A stretch of 39,440 bases of DNA, taken from Bacilli bacterium (GTDB lineage: Bacteria > Bacillota_I > Bacilli_A > RFN20 > CAG-826). Positions 24,851 through 33,759 of this stretch are shown here, in pieces. Position 1 is the first letter of the stretch, and each line of letters opens with the position of its first letter. The notes beneath the pieces are model-generated. The model was not told where the DNA came from, did not search any database, and worked only from the letters and a program-made list of their open reading frames with translations. The translations under genes and the position numbers were made by a program. Location: NCBI GenBank assembly GCA_900767605.1, contig CAAFZT010000014.1:1-39440 (forward strand). Reading direction: 5' to 3'.

Positions 24851-25987
24851 TTAGTCCCGATCAATTTTGGAGATGCACTCCGCGATTTCAAGGAAGAGCT
24901 TCATTTGGGGTTTATAGGCTTCGACGTAACCGGGATTAAAGGGTTTATCGTTAGGAAGAACCATCAACGTGTCCTCGTATCCTAAGGCCATGTAGGTTTT
25001 ACCCGGTTGGATGGAGATTGCGACGTCAACCAAGAGTTTGGAAGTATGGACTTGTTTTAACAACGATTCCAATTCCGGGGTAATGAAACGACGATTTTCT
25101 TTCGCTCCATAGACGGCATATTGCTTGTTTTTGGAGAGTTGGTTGAGTTCGGGAAGAACTAGAGGCGGTAATGCTCTCTTATTGCCCCTGAAATAAATGA
25201 CTAGCCCGCCCTCAGACAAAGGAAGAGAATTGGTAGAACGAAGATATTTACCAACAAAAACAGTTTGGAGGGCTTTAGCGGTATCTTTTTGGGCTGCCAT
25301 GTCACATAAAGAGCATTCCACGCCTTTATACGTGAAAGTGATGTTATCGCGGCTTCCAATGTGTTTGGCTCCGGGATAGAGTCCGCAAGCTTCCACTTCG
25401 GACGCATCGATTTTCGCGTCGATGTCTCCGTGGACATTTTCAACGGGAAGGCCATCGAAAACATAGTCGTTCACGTTCGAATAATAGGAATTGAAATAGG
25501 CGCTGATTTGGGCACGGTTCTTCTTTCTTTGGAAGATGCCATAAATCGCGATTCCAGCGATGCCAACTCCGGCGCAAATGGCGGCGACGATCAAAGTCCA
25601 TTTCGATTTCTCTTTTTCATCTTGAATCACGAAATAGGGAATAATGTATCCCACCACAATCGCGACTAAGGTTCCAATGGAAATGGCAATCTTCCCCATG
25701 TTCCATTTCTTGTATTCGTGATGCCAAAGAATGCGGGCGTCTTCGATGTTCTTCAAACGGGGATCGCTATATTGATAGGTAGCCGCGTCTTTGATTTCAT
25801 CTTCCGGTTGAGGTTCCGGCTCTTCTTCCGGCTCGGGTTCGGGCTCAGGTTCGTTTTTTTCTTCTACGACCGGCTCGGGTTTTTTGGCGTCGACAAATTC
25901 GTCATTGCCGTAAATATCTTCCTCTTCTGGTGGAACAGCCGTCTCGACTTTTTCTTCGGGGGTTTCTATTTTCTTTTCGTCTTCCAT
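24851..25987 (-). CDS. DUF3137-like membrane protein with acidic N-terminus
   Basis: A 378-residue protein. Residues 1-65 are extremely acidic and Pro-rich (EPEPEPEPEEEPEPQPEDE-type run) and likely disordered. Two membrane segments follow at about 98-122 and 130-152. The remaining 225 residues form a soluble domain resembling DUF3137 (YFNSYYSNVNDYVFDG, ITFTYKGVECSLCD, GLVIYFRGNKR). Its function is unknown. A GAGG Shine-Dalgarno sequence precedes the ATG. It is a single gene with its own terminator. Confidence 0.75.
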   Translation of the reverse strand: MEDEKKIETPEEKVETAVPPEEEDIYGNDEFVDAKKPEPVVEEKNEPEPEPEPEEEPEPQPEDEIKDAATYQYSDPRLKNIEDARILWHHEYKKWNMGKIAISIGTLVAIVVGYIIPYFVIQDEKEKSKWTLIVAAICAGVGIAGIAIYGIFQRKKNRAQISAYFNSYYSNVNDYVFDGLPVENVHGDIDAKIDASEVEACGLYPGAKHIGSRDNITFTYKGVECSLCDMAAQKDTAKALQTVFVGKYLRSTNSLPLSEGGLVIYFRGNKRALPPLVLPELNQLSKNKQYAVYGAKENRRFITPELESLLKQVHTSKLLVDVAISIQPGKTYMALGYEDTLMVLPNDKPFNPGYVEAYKPQMKLFLEIAECISKIDRD

Positions 25988-26143
25988 ATTTTTTCCTCGA
26001 TAACCATGGAATTATAAAACAAATGGGCCAAACACCCCATGAAAAATGCGCAAACAAAGCTTTTTTCTTCACCCCCTATTCTCCCCAAAACGAAAAAGAA
26101 GCCTCCATAGAAGCTCCTTTTCCGGTTAAGGGGATGAATGCGA

Positions 26144-27217
26144 TTATAGGGATTTACGAACAGGGAACGAGGCGTTGACCTTGACTAATGGGCCATAGAT
26201 TGCCATCAAGACCGCCAAAGCGCAAACGCCGCTCAAGGAAATGTAAAGAACGTTGTAGGCCATCGCTGCGACAAAGGTATATTGATAAATCACAACGGAA
26301 GAAACCGTGCTGCCCATGAAACGGATGAAGGTCGACAAAACGCCAGCAAGAAGCAAAAACGCTTCCCCTTTGAAGTTGTATCCCTTTTGGTTTTGACCAA
26401 AGATGAAGGGACGGAAGAAACCCATCACAGCCACCGAGCCGAAACCAATCAAATAGTCAAACGGATAGCAGGCAAAGCCATAGCCGTCGGTTAAGCAGGT
26501 GAGCAAGCCAAAGAGGATACCGCCACAGATAAGGCCGGAAGCTGGTCCACGGCGTAAAGCAATAATCATTAAGGGGAGCATTTGGAAGTTAATCGATCCT
26601 CCGGTTGCTCCAACGGGGATTTTGATGAAATTCAAGCCAAAGGCCATGGCAATCAAGATGCCGTTCTCCGCAATTTCGCCAATATTAAGAGGACGTCTTT
26701 GATACGGAGCGATCATCGCAGCCCCGGCAGACAGAGCCGTGAAGAAAATGGACAAGGCACAGCCCCAAGCTAATTTTGCACTATGGAAATTCGCGATATT
26801 GCCATAATAATCTTCATTGCCATTGCAAACGAAGAATTCGCGGGAAAGGAACAAGAAGCAGAAGGCCACAAGGAAGGAAAGGGCGCTGCCAATCATCAAA
26901 TTTTCTTTTCCTTTTTCGCTGCGGACAAGGAATCCGGCAATAACAGGGAGAACGATGCCAACAAAAAGCAAGCCAAGCGTCACCCACATCGTCCAATCAA
27001 AGGTGAAGCCGTTACGGAAATAGTCGATGAGAGTAACCACGTATTCGGTCTTTACCCCATCCACCTTGGTCTTGTAGGTCACAACCGGACCTAACAAGAA
27101 CAAAATAGCAAGAATGCCAAAAGCGGAAGCGAAAACAAACGACCATTGAGAGAAGAAATGTTGGACCTTCTCACGAATGGGGTTTTCTTCCGTCGAATTG
27201 ACGACATTGGAATCCAT
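26144..27217 (-). CDS. thiT: ECF thiamine-type S component (ThiT-like) with N-terminal extension
   Basis: A 357-residue membrane protein. The C-terminal ~180 residues match ThiT-type substrate-binding subunits of ECF transporters: FIKIPVGATGGSINFQMLPL, IALRRGPASGLICGGI, then LTDGYGFACYPFDYLIGFG. The first ~170 residues add four membrane segments not found in standard ThiT of about 190 residues. The ATG at 27217 is chosen over 27241 because an AGGAGG Shine-Dalgarno sequence lies 8 nt before it. The TPP riboswitch directly upstream supports thiamine or a precursor as ligand. The EcfA/EcfT energising module is not in the window. Confidence 0.88.
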   Translation of the reverse strand: MDSNVVNSTEENPIREKVQHFFSQWSFVFASAFGILAILFLLGPVVTYKTKVDGVKTEYVVTLIDYFRNGFTFDWTMWVTLGLLFVGIVLPVIAGFLVRSEKGKENLMIGSALSFLVAFCFLFLSREFFVCNGNEDYYGNIANFHSAKLAWGCALSIFFTALSAGAAMIAPYQRRPLNIGEIAENGILIAMAFGLNFIKIPVGATGGSINFQMLPLMIIALRRGPASGLICGGILFGLLTCLTDGYGFACYPFDYLIGFGSVAVMGFFRPFIFGQNQKGYNFKGEAFLLLAGVLSTFIRFMGSTVSSVVIYQYTFVAAMAYNVLYISLSGVCALAVLMAIYGPLVKVNASFPVRKSL

Positions 27218-27264
27218 TAAAAAATCCTCCTGGATACACAAACCGCACCCAAAGAGGCCTAACG

Positions 27265-27362
27265 CTAGTTCCTTCCTACGCCAGCATTACCTGGATCAGG
27301 TGCGCCGTCGAACCGGATCACGGTTCCTCTCAGCCGACTAATACTGGCCAGCTCCGGATAAG
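27265..27362 (-). ncRNA. TPP (thi-box) riboswitch
   Basis: On the minus strand the conserved thi-box elements appear in order: GGAGCTGG, the CTGAGA block (plus 27329-27334), a variable stem GAACCG...CGGTTC, ACCTGATCCAGGTAATGC, and TGGCGTAGGAA. The expression platform lies in the next ~45 nt; a CCTC segment there can pair with GAGG of the thiT Shine-Dalgarno sequence, so translational control is plausible. High TPP should switch the downstream gene off. Confidence 0.95.
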
Positions 27363-27373
27363 CAAAGTCTAGT

Positions 27374-28039
27374 CTATTCAATTTTCCAGTCAATAGGGGA
27401 AACGCCTCCCTTTTCCAAAATGGCGTTGCATTCGGAGAAGAGATGACGGTCGAACCATCCGCCCCGATTCGCCGATAACGGAGAAGGGTGAACCGCGGTC
27501 AGATAGGCGTGCTTAGGGTTATGGATAAATGGGATGTATCTTTTGGCAAAAGAGCCCCACAGCATAAAGACAATAGGCTGGTCCAATTCATCCAAATACA
27601 CCATGACGTCCTTGATGAATTTCTCGTATTCAATTCGATTATGGCTTAATGGTTGACCGGCACGAACGGTCAAATAGGCATTCAAAAGGAGCACCCCCTG
27701 TCTTGCCCAAGGAGTTAAATCTCCATTATTTCGATTCATCTTGATGCCCAAATCATTCTCGATTTCCTTATAGATGTTGACCAAGGAAGGTGGGGGCTCG
27801 ATGCCTTTAGGCACCGAAAAGGAAAGCCCCATGGCTTGGCCAGGGTTATGGTAAGGGTCTTGGCCAATGATCACGACTTTCAAATCCTTGGGGGAAGTCA
27901 AACGGAACGCTTGAAACACCAAATCCCGAGGAGGGTAAATCGTATGAGACGCGTATTCGTCCTCCAAAAACGCGTGCAGGGACGCGGAGTAAGATTCTTC
28001 TTTTACTCGGTCAAATAAATCTTTCCATTCATTCATCAT
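27374..28039 (-). CDS. ung: Uracil-DNA glycosylase
   Basis: A 221-residue family 1 uracil-DNA glycosylase that removes uracil from DNA. The water-activating motif GQDPYH has its aspartate at about residue 61, and the DNA-intercalating motif HPSPLS has its histidine at about 184. The start is placed at ATG 28039, where a TATAAT hexamer sits 7 nt upstream and no Shine-Dalgarno sequence exists, so a leaderless message is likely; the next ATG at 28036 is equally possible. An open frame extends to 28111 but would add 24 non-homologous residues across the promoter. Confidence 0.96.
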   Translation of the reverse strand: MMNEWKDLFDRVKEESYSASLHAFLEDEYASHTIYPPRDLVFQAFRLTSPKDLKVVIIGQDPYHNPGQAMGLSFSVPKGIEPPPSLVNIYKEIENDLGIKMNRNNGDLTPWARQGVLLLNAYLTVRAGQPLSHNRIEYEKFIKDVMVYLDELDQPIVFMLWGSFAKRYIPFIHNPKHAYLTAVHPSPLSANRGGWFDRHLFSECNAILEKGGVSPIDWKIE

Positions 28040-28042
28040 CGA

Positions 28043-28078
28043 AAGGATTATAAAGGCTTTCTCGGTTTGTGGCATAAT
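28043..28078. promoter_or_regulatory. Divergent ung / glycosyltransferase promoters
   Basis: The minus strand has TATAAT (plus 28047-28052) 7 nt before the ung ATG at 28039. The plus strand has an extended -10 TGGCATAAT (28070-28078) 6 nt before the GTG at 28085. Both arrangements predict start-codon-proximal transcription starts. Confidence 0.5.
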
Positions 28079-28084
28079 GGTGCT

Positions 28085-29194
28085 GTGAAGGTTTTTTGGC
28101 TTTTCAATCATCCCGCGCCTTATAAAGTCGATTTTTTTAATGCACTAGGACAATATTGCGACCTCGATGTTCTTTTTGAACGCAGCAGCGAAAAGGGGAG
28201 AAACTCCATCTTTTATAGCGAAAAGCCCCTTCGCTTCACCGCTCACGTCGCCCATTCCATTTATTTAGGCGGAATCGATAATTACACGACCGCTCCCATT
28301 TCGTATTTAAAGAAGAATCGCTACGACATCATCGTCCTGAATGGATGGCGAACCCTTACGGAACAAAAAACGATTCGTTATTGCCAAAAGAAGGGGATCC
28401 CCTATCTGTTTTACATTAACGGCGGCATCTTAAACGAGAACGAGCCTCGGTGGCTTAAGAAGCTAAAAACCCGTTGCATCTCCGGGGCAACCGCATACCT
28501 TTGCCCGGACAAAACCAGTGCCAAATATCTCCGTTATTATGGGGCAGATCCCAACGCGATAACCATTTATCCCTATTCTTCCATTTTCCAGCGTCAGGTT
28601 CTTCCCCGCGTTTTGAGCAAGGAAGAAAAAGAAGAAATTCGCAAAGAATTGGGACTAGAAGGCAGACACATCTACATCAGCTCTGGCCAATTCATCGAAA
28701 GGAAGAATTTCGAAGAATTAATTCGTCTATGGGCAAAAATGCCCCAAGAGGACACCCTTTATATCACGGGAGAAGGCCCATTAAGAAGAAAATACGAACG
28801 GATGAGAAAACAAATTGGAGAAAAGAATTTCCATTTGCTCCCCTATCAGCCGCACAGCAAGTTGTTCCGCCTTTTCCAAGCCTGTGACGGTTTTGTTTTC
28901 CTTTCCAAATACGATATCTACGGACACGTCATCAACGAAGCCTTATCTCAAGGGCTGCCCGTAGTCGCAGGAGACAATATCAACGCCGCCAAACATCTAA
29001 TTGAAAACGGAAAGAACGGATACGTATTGCCTTTAAGCGACCGAGAAGGGATCTTAAACGCCATGCAGGAGATTCTCAAACCTTCCTTTGCCGAAGAAGC
29101 CTTGAAGACAGCCAGCGTCAACACCATCGATAAATCCGCGGAATTCCATTTTCATTATCTCGAGCAATATCTCAAGGAGCACCCGCTTCCATGA
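28085..29194 (+). CDS. Glycosyltransferase family 4-like protein
   Basis: A 369-residue GT-B glycosyltransferase. The C-terminal half has the GT4 pattern: YISSGQFIERKNFEELI, LYITGEGPLRRKYE, and the nucleotide-sugar site FLSKYDIYGHVINEALSQG, followed by LPVVAGDNI. The GTG at 28085 is used as start because the protein then begins KVFWLFNHPAPYKVDFF, a normal GT4 N-terminus; it has no Shine-Dalgarno sequence. It probably adds one sugar to the lipid-linked repeat of a surface polysaccharide, since a second glycosyltransferase overlaps it by 4 nt and a flippase follows. Donor and acceptor are unknown. Confidence 0.88.
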   Translation: MKVFWLFNHPAPYKVDFFNALGQYCDLDVLFERSSEKGRNSIFYSEKPLRFTAHVAHSIYLGGIDNYTTAPISYLKKNRYDIIVLNGWRTLTEQKTIRYCQKKGIPYLFYINGGILNENEPRWLKKLKTRCISGATAYLCPDKTSAKYLRYYGADPNAITIYPYSSIFQRQVLPRVLSKEEKEEIRKELGLEGRHIYISSGQFIERKNFEELIRLWAKMPQEDTLYITGEGPLRRKYERMRKQIGEKNFHLLPYQPHSKLFRLFQACDGFVFLSKYDIYGHVINEALSQGLPVVAGDNINAAKHLIENGKNGYVLPLSDREGILNAMQEILKPSFAEEALKTASVNTIDKSAEFHFHYLEQYLKEHPLP

Positions 29195-30342
29195 ATATCG
29201 CCTATTTAACCACATCCTTGCCCGATGACGTTTTTAACTTACTCGTCTCTGCAAGCCCTATTAAGCCCAATCCCGCGGGGCAAAATTTTCACGCCAAGGC
29301 CATTCGCTCCTTGGCTCTTGCAGGTGCCCACGTCGATGTTTATTCGATGATCCCCATCCCAGGATATGTAGAATCCAATGAGATTGTTTTTTCGGAAAAT
29401 CTCACTTATCACCTCCTGAATCGATACACGTCCCGCCTGAAAAACAAAATATCCCTGGTTTCGCATATCGTAAAAGCCGTCGAATCCACGTGGGATAAAA
29501 TCCCTGACATCCTTCTTTATGACTCCTTAAACCTCACTTTGTCCACGGTAGCCATGCGCCTAAAGAAAGCCCATAAGCTTCCTGCTGTTGCTTTCTTAAC
29601 GGATGATCCCATTAATTTATCCAGCACATCGGCTTTCTATCAAAAACAAGTGATTAAAGTTTCACAAAATGTCGATGGCTATATCGCCTTGACCGAAGGG
29701 CTTGTTCGCCGTTTTCATTCAAGCGAAATTCCGTCCCTTCGTCTCTTGGGGTTTGTTGACCCTGTAAAACGATATAACCGACCCGTCTCGAAACCCTATG
29801 ACTATTATGGCGGGGCCCTATTTGAAAAGGACATTTCGATGTCTTTGCTTTACGCCTATTCTAAAGCCAAACCCCGCACTGAGCTTTTCATTGCCGGGCA
29901 CGGTCCCTTGGATACGACGATCAAAACGTTGACCCGTTCTAATCCTCGAATTCATTTTTTGGGTCAAATCCCGAAAGAAACCCATTATGCCTATGTGCAG
30001 AACGCGAATATTACCTGGAACCCACGTACTTATCGGAAAAGTTTAGACGAGGTCTCCGTCCCTTCTAAGGTTTTGGAATATCTTGCTTATTCCCCTTGCA
30101 TCGTCTCTTCTTATAGTCAAAGTATCGACGAAGAATTTCATTCGGACATCAACTGGCTGAGCAAAAAAGAGTTAACGGGGTCCCCCAATATCGAGGAGTT
30201 CTTTAAAAATCACTTAAACGAGAAAGGGGATTGGAAAGACTTGATTCCCAACCAGGCTCAGGAGAAAATCCTCCACGAACTTGGCCCGCTTTGTAGCGGC
30301 GAAAAGATGCTTGCTTTCCTTCAAGGACTTTTAGGTCGGTAA
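29191..30342 (+). CDS. Glycosyltransferase, GT4-like
   Basis: A 383-residue predicted GT-B glycosyltransferase. The N-terminal domain starts MNIAYLTTSLPDDVFNLLV and includes a NPAGQNFHAKAIRSLALAG segment; the C-terminal domain carries ELFIAGHGPLDTTIK, IHFLGQIPKETHYAYV and DEVSVPSKVLEYLAYSPCIV, the donor-binding region. The ATG overlaps the previous stop (ATGA), and 5 nt separate it from the flippase gene, so all belong to one operon. The specific sugar cannot be inferred. Confidence 0.85.
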   Translation: MNIAYLTTSLPDDVFNLLVSASPIKPNPAGQNFHAKAIRSLALAGAHVDVYSMIPIPGYVESNEIVFSENLTYHLLNRYTSRLKNKISLVSHIVKAVESTWDKIPDILLYDSLNLTLSTVAMRLKKAHKLPAVAFLTDDPINLSSTSAFYQKQVIKVSQNVDGYIALTEGLVRRFHSSEIPSLRLLGFVDPVKRYNRPVSKPYDYYGGALFEKDISMSLLYAYSKAKPRTELFIAGHGPLDTTIKTLTRSNPRIHFLGQIPKETHYAYVQNANITWNPRTYRKSLDEVSVPSKVLEYLAYSPCIVSSYSQSIDEEFHSDINWLSKKELTGSPNIEEFFKNHLNEKGDWKDLIPNQAQEKILHELGPLCSGEKMLAFLQGLLGR

Positions 30343-30347
30343 TCACT

Positions 30348-31922
30348 ATGGCAACGAGCATCGCAAAGAAAACCGCGCCTTCTAACGTCCGCGCTAACGT
30401 CGTCATTAATTTAATTCGCACCTTGACGATGACAATTCTGTCATTCATTACTTTCCCCTATGTCACCCGCGCATTGGGCGATCAAGTTTTTGGTCTTTAT
30501 ACCTGGGCAAATACCTTTGTTTATTACTTCTTGATTTTAGCCAAAATCTCTATCCCCAACGTCGCGATCCGCGAATGTTCGAAAGTTCGAGACAATCCCG
30601 AGAAATTCTCTCACTTAGCTCAACAATTCTTTTTGTTGCAGGGCATCACCACCCTCATCAGCTTTATCTTCATGGCAAGCTTGGTTTTTTCCGTCCCTTC
30701 TTTGTCGGAAAATAGCGGCCTCATTTTCCTCTTATCCCTTAATTTCCTTACCGGCGTTTTCTCTTTTGAATGGATTTATATCGCCTTGGAAAAACATTTC
30801 TACATCACAGTCCGTTCCATCACCCTTTTAGCCTTGGGCGCTTTGATGACTTTTGTTTTCATCAAAGCAGGGGCCTCCTACCCCGATTCGGAAGGGGGGC
30901 AGGTGAACCTTGCGATGAACGAGGTTCATATCTACGCCTTAATCACGGTCTCCACCACGATATTCACTTCCTTAGTCAACGTTTTGGTTTTGCCTCGATA
31001 CGTCTCCTTTAAGAAGACGGCTCCTTATTCCTTCAAAGGTTTTGTGAAGCCATTATTAGTCCTCTTTACAGTATCCGCCGCCCTCACTTTGTACAATCAA
31101 ACCGATGAATTCATTCTCGGGTTTTTAGATTCAAGCAAAGCTTCTGTCGGGGCTTATTCTGTCGGGGTAAAAGGAGTAGACATCGTCATCACGTTAATCA
31201 CCTCACTGTACGCCGTTTTCATGCCACGGGCCTCCTATTATTACGAAAAAGAGAACAAGGTCTTCTATCAAAACCTCATCGTTTATTCCTTCAATATCAC
31301 CTTCTTTATCGCTATTCCCGCGATTGCAACCATGACGACGCTTTCGGGACCCATCACCTCGTTGATTTCCGGCTCATCCGCTTCCGGCCAATATCAAGAC
31401 GGGGCTTGGGTTTTAGTCGCCTTGTCTTGCATGATGCTTACTTATTCCATCGGGGATAATATCTACACGGAAATCTTTATTCCCGCGAAGCAAGAAGGTA
31501 AATATCTTTATGCGATGCTAATTGGCGTCGTTCTCAATATCGGACTTTCCTTCCTCTTTGCCTATTTTGTTTTTCCCACCCATCCTGCAATTGGGGTAGC
31601 CATCGCTACAGGGGGGACGGATATTATGCTTTTGGCCTACCTCATTAGTTCCAGTTGGAAGTGGAGCAAGAAAGCGATCTTCAATTGGAACAATCTGAAG
31701 ATTTGTAGCCTTGGGGTTGTGATTGCCGTCTTCACGTTGCTGTTAAAACCCGTTTTAGCCAAGGCACTTCCTTTTTCTAGCGGTACCTGGCAGCATGAAT
31801 TATCCTTGCTTTTAAGTCTTGTTGGCATGGATGCCGTTATTTATATCGGCGGACTCGTTTTATGCAAAGAACGCTTGGCTTGCAGCGTTTTCCGTAAAAA
31901 GAAAGAAGAGGATCATGAGTAA
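30348..31922 (+). CDS. Polysaccharide flippase (Wzx/RfbX, MATE/MOP type)
   Basis: A 524-residue membrane protein with 12-14 hydrophobic segments, the size and pattern of Wzx-type lipid-linked oligosaccharide flippases. The N-terminus NVVINLIRTLTMTILSFITF and the following YVTRALGDQVFGLYTWANTF match the family's start. It would move an undecaprenyl-linked repeat unit across the membrane. It overlaps the next gene by 8 nt. The polymerase expected to work with it is probably the Wzy-like protein encoded on the other strand at 33752-35167. Confidence 0.93.
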   Translation: MATSIAKKTAPSNVRANVVINLIRTLTMTILSFITFPYVTRALGDQVFGLYTWANTFVYYFLILAKISIPNVAIRECSKVRDNPEKFSHLAQQFFLLQGITTLISFIFMASLVFSVPSLSENSGLIFLLSLNFLTGVFSFEWIYIALEKHFYITVRSITLLALGALMTFVFIKAGASYPDSEGGQVNLAMNEVHIYALITVSTTIFTSLVNVLVLPRYVSFKKTAPYSFKGFVKPLLVLFTVSAALTLYNQTDEFILGFLDSSKASVGAYSVGVKGVDIVITLITSLYAVFMPRASYYYEKENKVFYQNLIVYSFNITFFIAIPAIATMTTLSGPITSLISGSSASGQYQDGAWVLVALSCMMLTYSIGDNIYTEIFIPAKQEGKYLYAMLIGVVLNIGLSFLFAYFVFPTHPAIGVAIATGGTDIMLLAYLISSSWKWSKKAIFNWNNLKICSLGVVIAVFTLLLKPVLAKALPFSSGTWQHELSLLLSLVGMDAVIYIGGLVLCKERLACSVFRKKKEEDHE

Positions 31923-32823
31923 TCCCAATCTACATGAAAACAAATTCAAGCGGGCGATAGCCGTCTCTTTGCGTGGTTTGATTAAAGCCATCAGCCCCAC
32001 CTCTTACGTCAAATTGCAGTATCGTTACATCACTCACCATAAATGCAATCTCAAAAACCCGAAACGTTACACGGAAAAATTGCAGTACTTACGCCTATAC
32101 GTCTATCCAAAATGGAAGGAAGTATCCGAATGCGCAGACCGCGTCGCCGTGCGGGAGTACGTGGCTAAAAAGGGATTCGAGGATATCTTGATCCCTAGTT
32201 TTGGCTCTTATGCGCATTTCGACGACATCCCCTTTGACGCTTTGCCAAATTCCTTTGTTTTAAAGTGCTCCCATGCTTCGGGTTTCAACATCATTGTCCG
32301 TGATAAGTTGGAATTTAACAAAGAAGAGGCCCGAAAGAAAATGGAAAAATGGCTATCGACGGATTACGGCAAGAAAACCCTGGAACGCCACTATAGCTCC
32401 ATCCCTCCCCGCATCCTTGTGGAAGGGTTTATCGGAGACGAAGAACACCTCCCCACCGAATATAAAATCCACGTCTATAACGGCAAGGCCAAAAACCTCT
32501 ATGTCGTCACAGGAAGAGGTGAAGATATTCGTTACACCGAACTCTATACGGACTGGACTCCCTTTGATGGCAGTCAGTTTAACGGATGGAAAAAAGCGGA
32601 CGTCTGCCCCCCTAGGCCAGATAATTTCGATGAAATGATTCGTATCGCGGAGGCGTTATGTGCCCCCTTCCCCTTTGTCCGTTGCGACCTTTATTCCGTC
32701 CACGGGAAAATCTATTTTGGGGAAATGACCTTTACCCCTGCAAAAGGAACCTTGATTCTCGACGATGATTCTTGCGATGAACTCATCGGGGAATGGCTGG
32801 ATATCCGTCCTTATCAAAAATAG
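31915..32823 (+). CDS. TupA-like ATP-grasp protein
   Basis: A 302-residue protein of the TupA-like ATP-grasp family (often annotated as glycosyltransferase). Typical stretches are KRYTEKLQYLRLY near residue 50, SFVLKCSHASGFNIIV, PTEYKIHVYNGKAKNLYVV, and the metal-binding end RCDLYSVHGKIYFGEMTFTP. Family members probably ligate an amino-acid-like or carboxylate group to sugars or envelope polymers. The start at 31915 is chosen for the GAGGA Shine-Dalgarno sequence and normal N-terminus; an open frame from 31819 is the flippase gene in another frame. Last gene of the plus-strand polysaccharide operon. Confidence 0.88.
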   Translation: MSNPNLHENKFKRAIAVSLRGLIKAISPTSYVKLQYRYITHHKCNLKNPKRYTEKLQYLRLYVYPKWKEVSECADRVAVREYVAKKGFEDILIPSFGSYAHFDDIPFDALPNSFVLKCSHASGFNIIVRDKLEFNKEEARKKMEKWLSTDYGKKTLERHYSSIPPRILVEGFIGDEEHLPTEYKIHVYNGKAKNLYVVTGRGEDIRYTELYTDWTPFDGSQFNGWKKADVCPPRPDNFDEMIRIAEALCAPFPFVRCDLYSVHGKIYFGEMTFTPAKGTLILDDDSCDELIGEWLDIRPYQK

Positions 32824-32826
32824 AAA

Positions 32827-33759
32827 TTAAGCCCAAGAACTATCAGGGAAGAAGACTTCAAGCAAAGCAAGGCCAATGTGGTAGGTGCTTTCCTCATCAA
32901 AATCCGCGCTGGCGCCAAATGGATCATCGTGGAGGCGATAGCTCATCGACATGCCAATCGTCCCTCTAGGATCGTAGCCAACATCATCAAAATAGAAACC
33001 AACCAATGAAGTACATTCGCTGGAATAGTTCGCCTGCAATTTCACTTCCGGTAAATAGAAGCCTGAGGATTCGATCGTTTTGCCATCGGCCATATATTTG
33101 TAGAAGCTAACGTAGATATCAAAACTCACTACACGACCGCCCATTTCGCCCAAGGTGTCGCTTGCCCCGCGAGCAGAAAAGGCAAAATAAGACCCTCCTT
33201 GCATCGTCACGGGGAAGCGGGTTCCGTATCCGCTTTGGTCTAACAAAACAAGAGAGTAGGAACTCCAGGCATTGCATTTAATCTGTCCGTTATAGAGTTT
33301 AGAAAGATAGCCTTTGGAAAAAGCGGAATGATAACGCGTTAATTTCTTGGTTTGACCGTAAACCTTGCCAATCAAAGAGGAATTATCCGCCCATTGACCA
33401 ACCGGTCCCGGGACTATGTCTTCGCCGTAGGGCGTCTCATCACCCTTTAAGGTCCACGTTAAATCGTTCTCCCCGTCTTTAAATCCTTCCGGATGCCATT
33501 CCTTGGCCTCCTGAAGCCCAAAACACTGCTCGGGTCTGTCGTAATGTTTTGACCCATTGAAATAGCCATCTTGGCCATGGGAAACGGTTTTAAAAGTCGA
33601 AGGATCTTTTTCCTGAATGCCCGTATCCCACTTGTTATAACGGTTCTCCGTCATCACGGGTTGGATATAGGCGTCTCCCGGATAAAGTTCGGAAGTATCC
33701 GCGCAGGAGCATAAAGCCACGATAGCAACACCTGCTAGCAAGAAATGAAATTTACGCAT
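32827..33759 (-). CDS. Hypothetical lipoprotein of the polysaccharide locus
   Basis: A 310-residue exported protein with a lipoprotein signal (hydrophobic residues 6-17, lipobox LCSC, Cys about residue 19). The mature part is rich in Gly, Tyr, Asp and aromatic residues and looks beta-rich (for example SYFAFSARGAS and VVSFDIYVSFYKY), which could fit a carbohydrate-binding or lectin-like fold, but no family is recognised. A strong GGAGG Shine-Dalgarno sequence lies before the ATG, and the gene overlaps the polymerase gene by 8 nt, so it belongs to the same minus-strand operon. Its stop faces the TupA-like gene with 3 nt between. Confidence 0.8.
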   Translation of the reverse strand: MRKFHFLLAGVAIVALCSCADTSELYPGDAYIQPVMTENRYNKWDTGIQEKDPSTFKTVSHGQDGYFNGSKHYDRPEQCFGLQEAKEWHPEGFKDGENDLTWTLKGDETPYGEDIVPGPVGQWADNSSLIGKVYGQTKKLTRYHSAFSKGYLSKLYNGQIKCNAWSSYSLVLLDQSGYGTRFPVTMQGGSYFAFSARGASDTLGEMGGRVVSFDIYVSFYKYMADGKTIESSGFYLPEVKLQANYSSECTSLVGFYFDDVGYDPRGTIGMSMSYRLHDDPFGASADFDEESTYHIGLALLEVFFPDSSWA

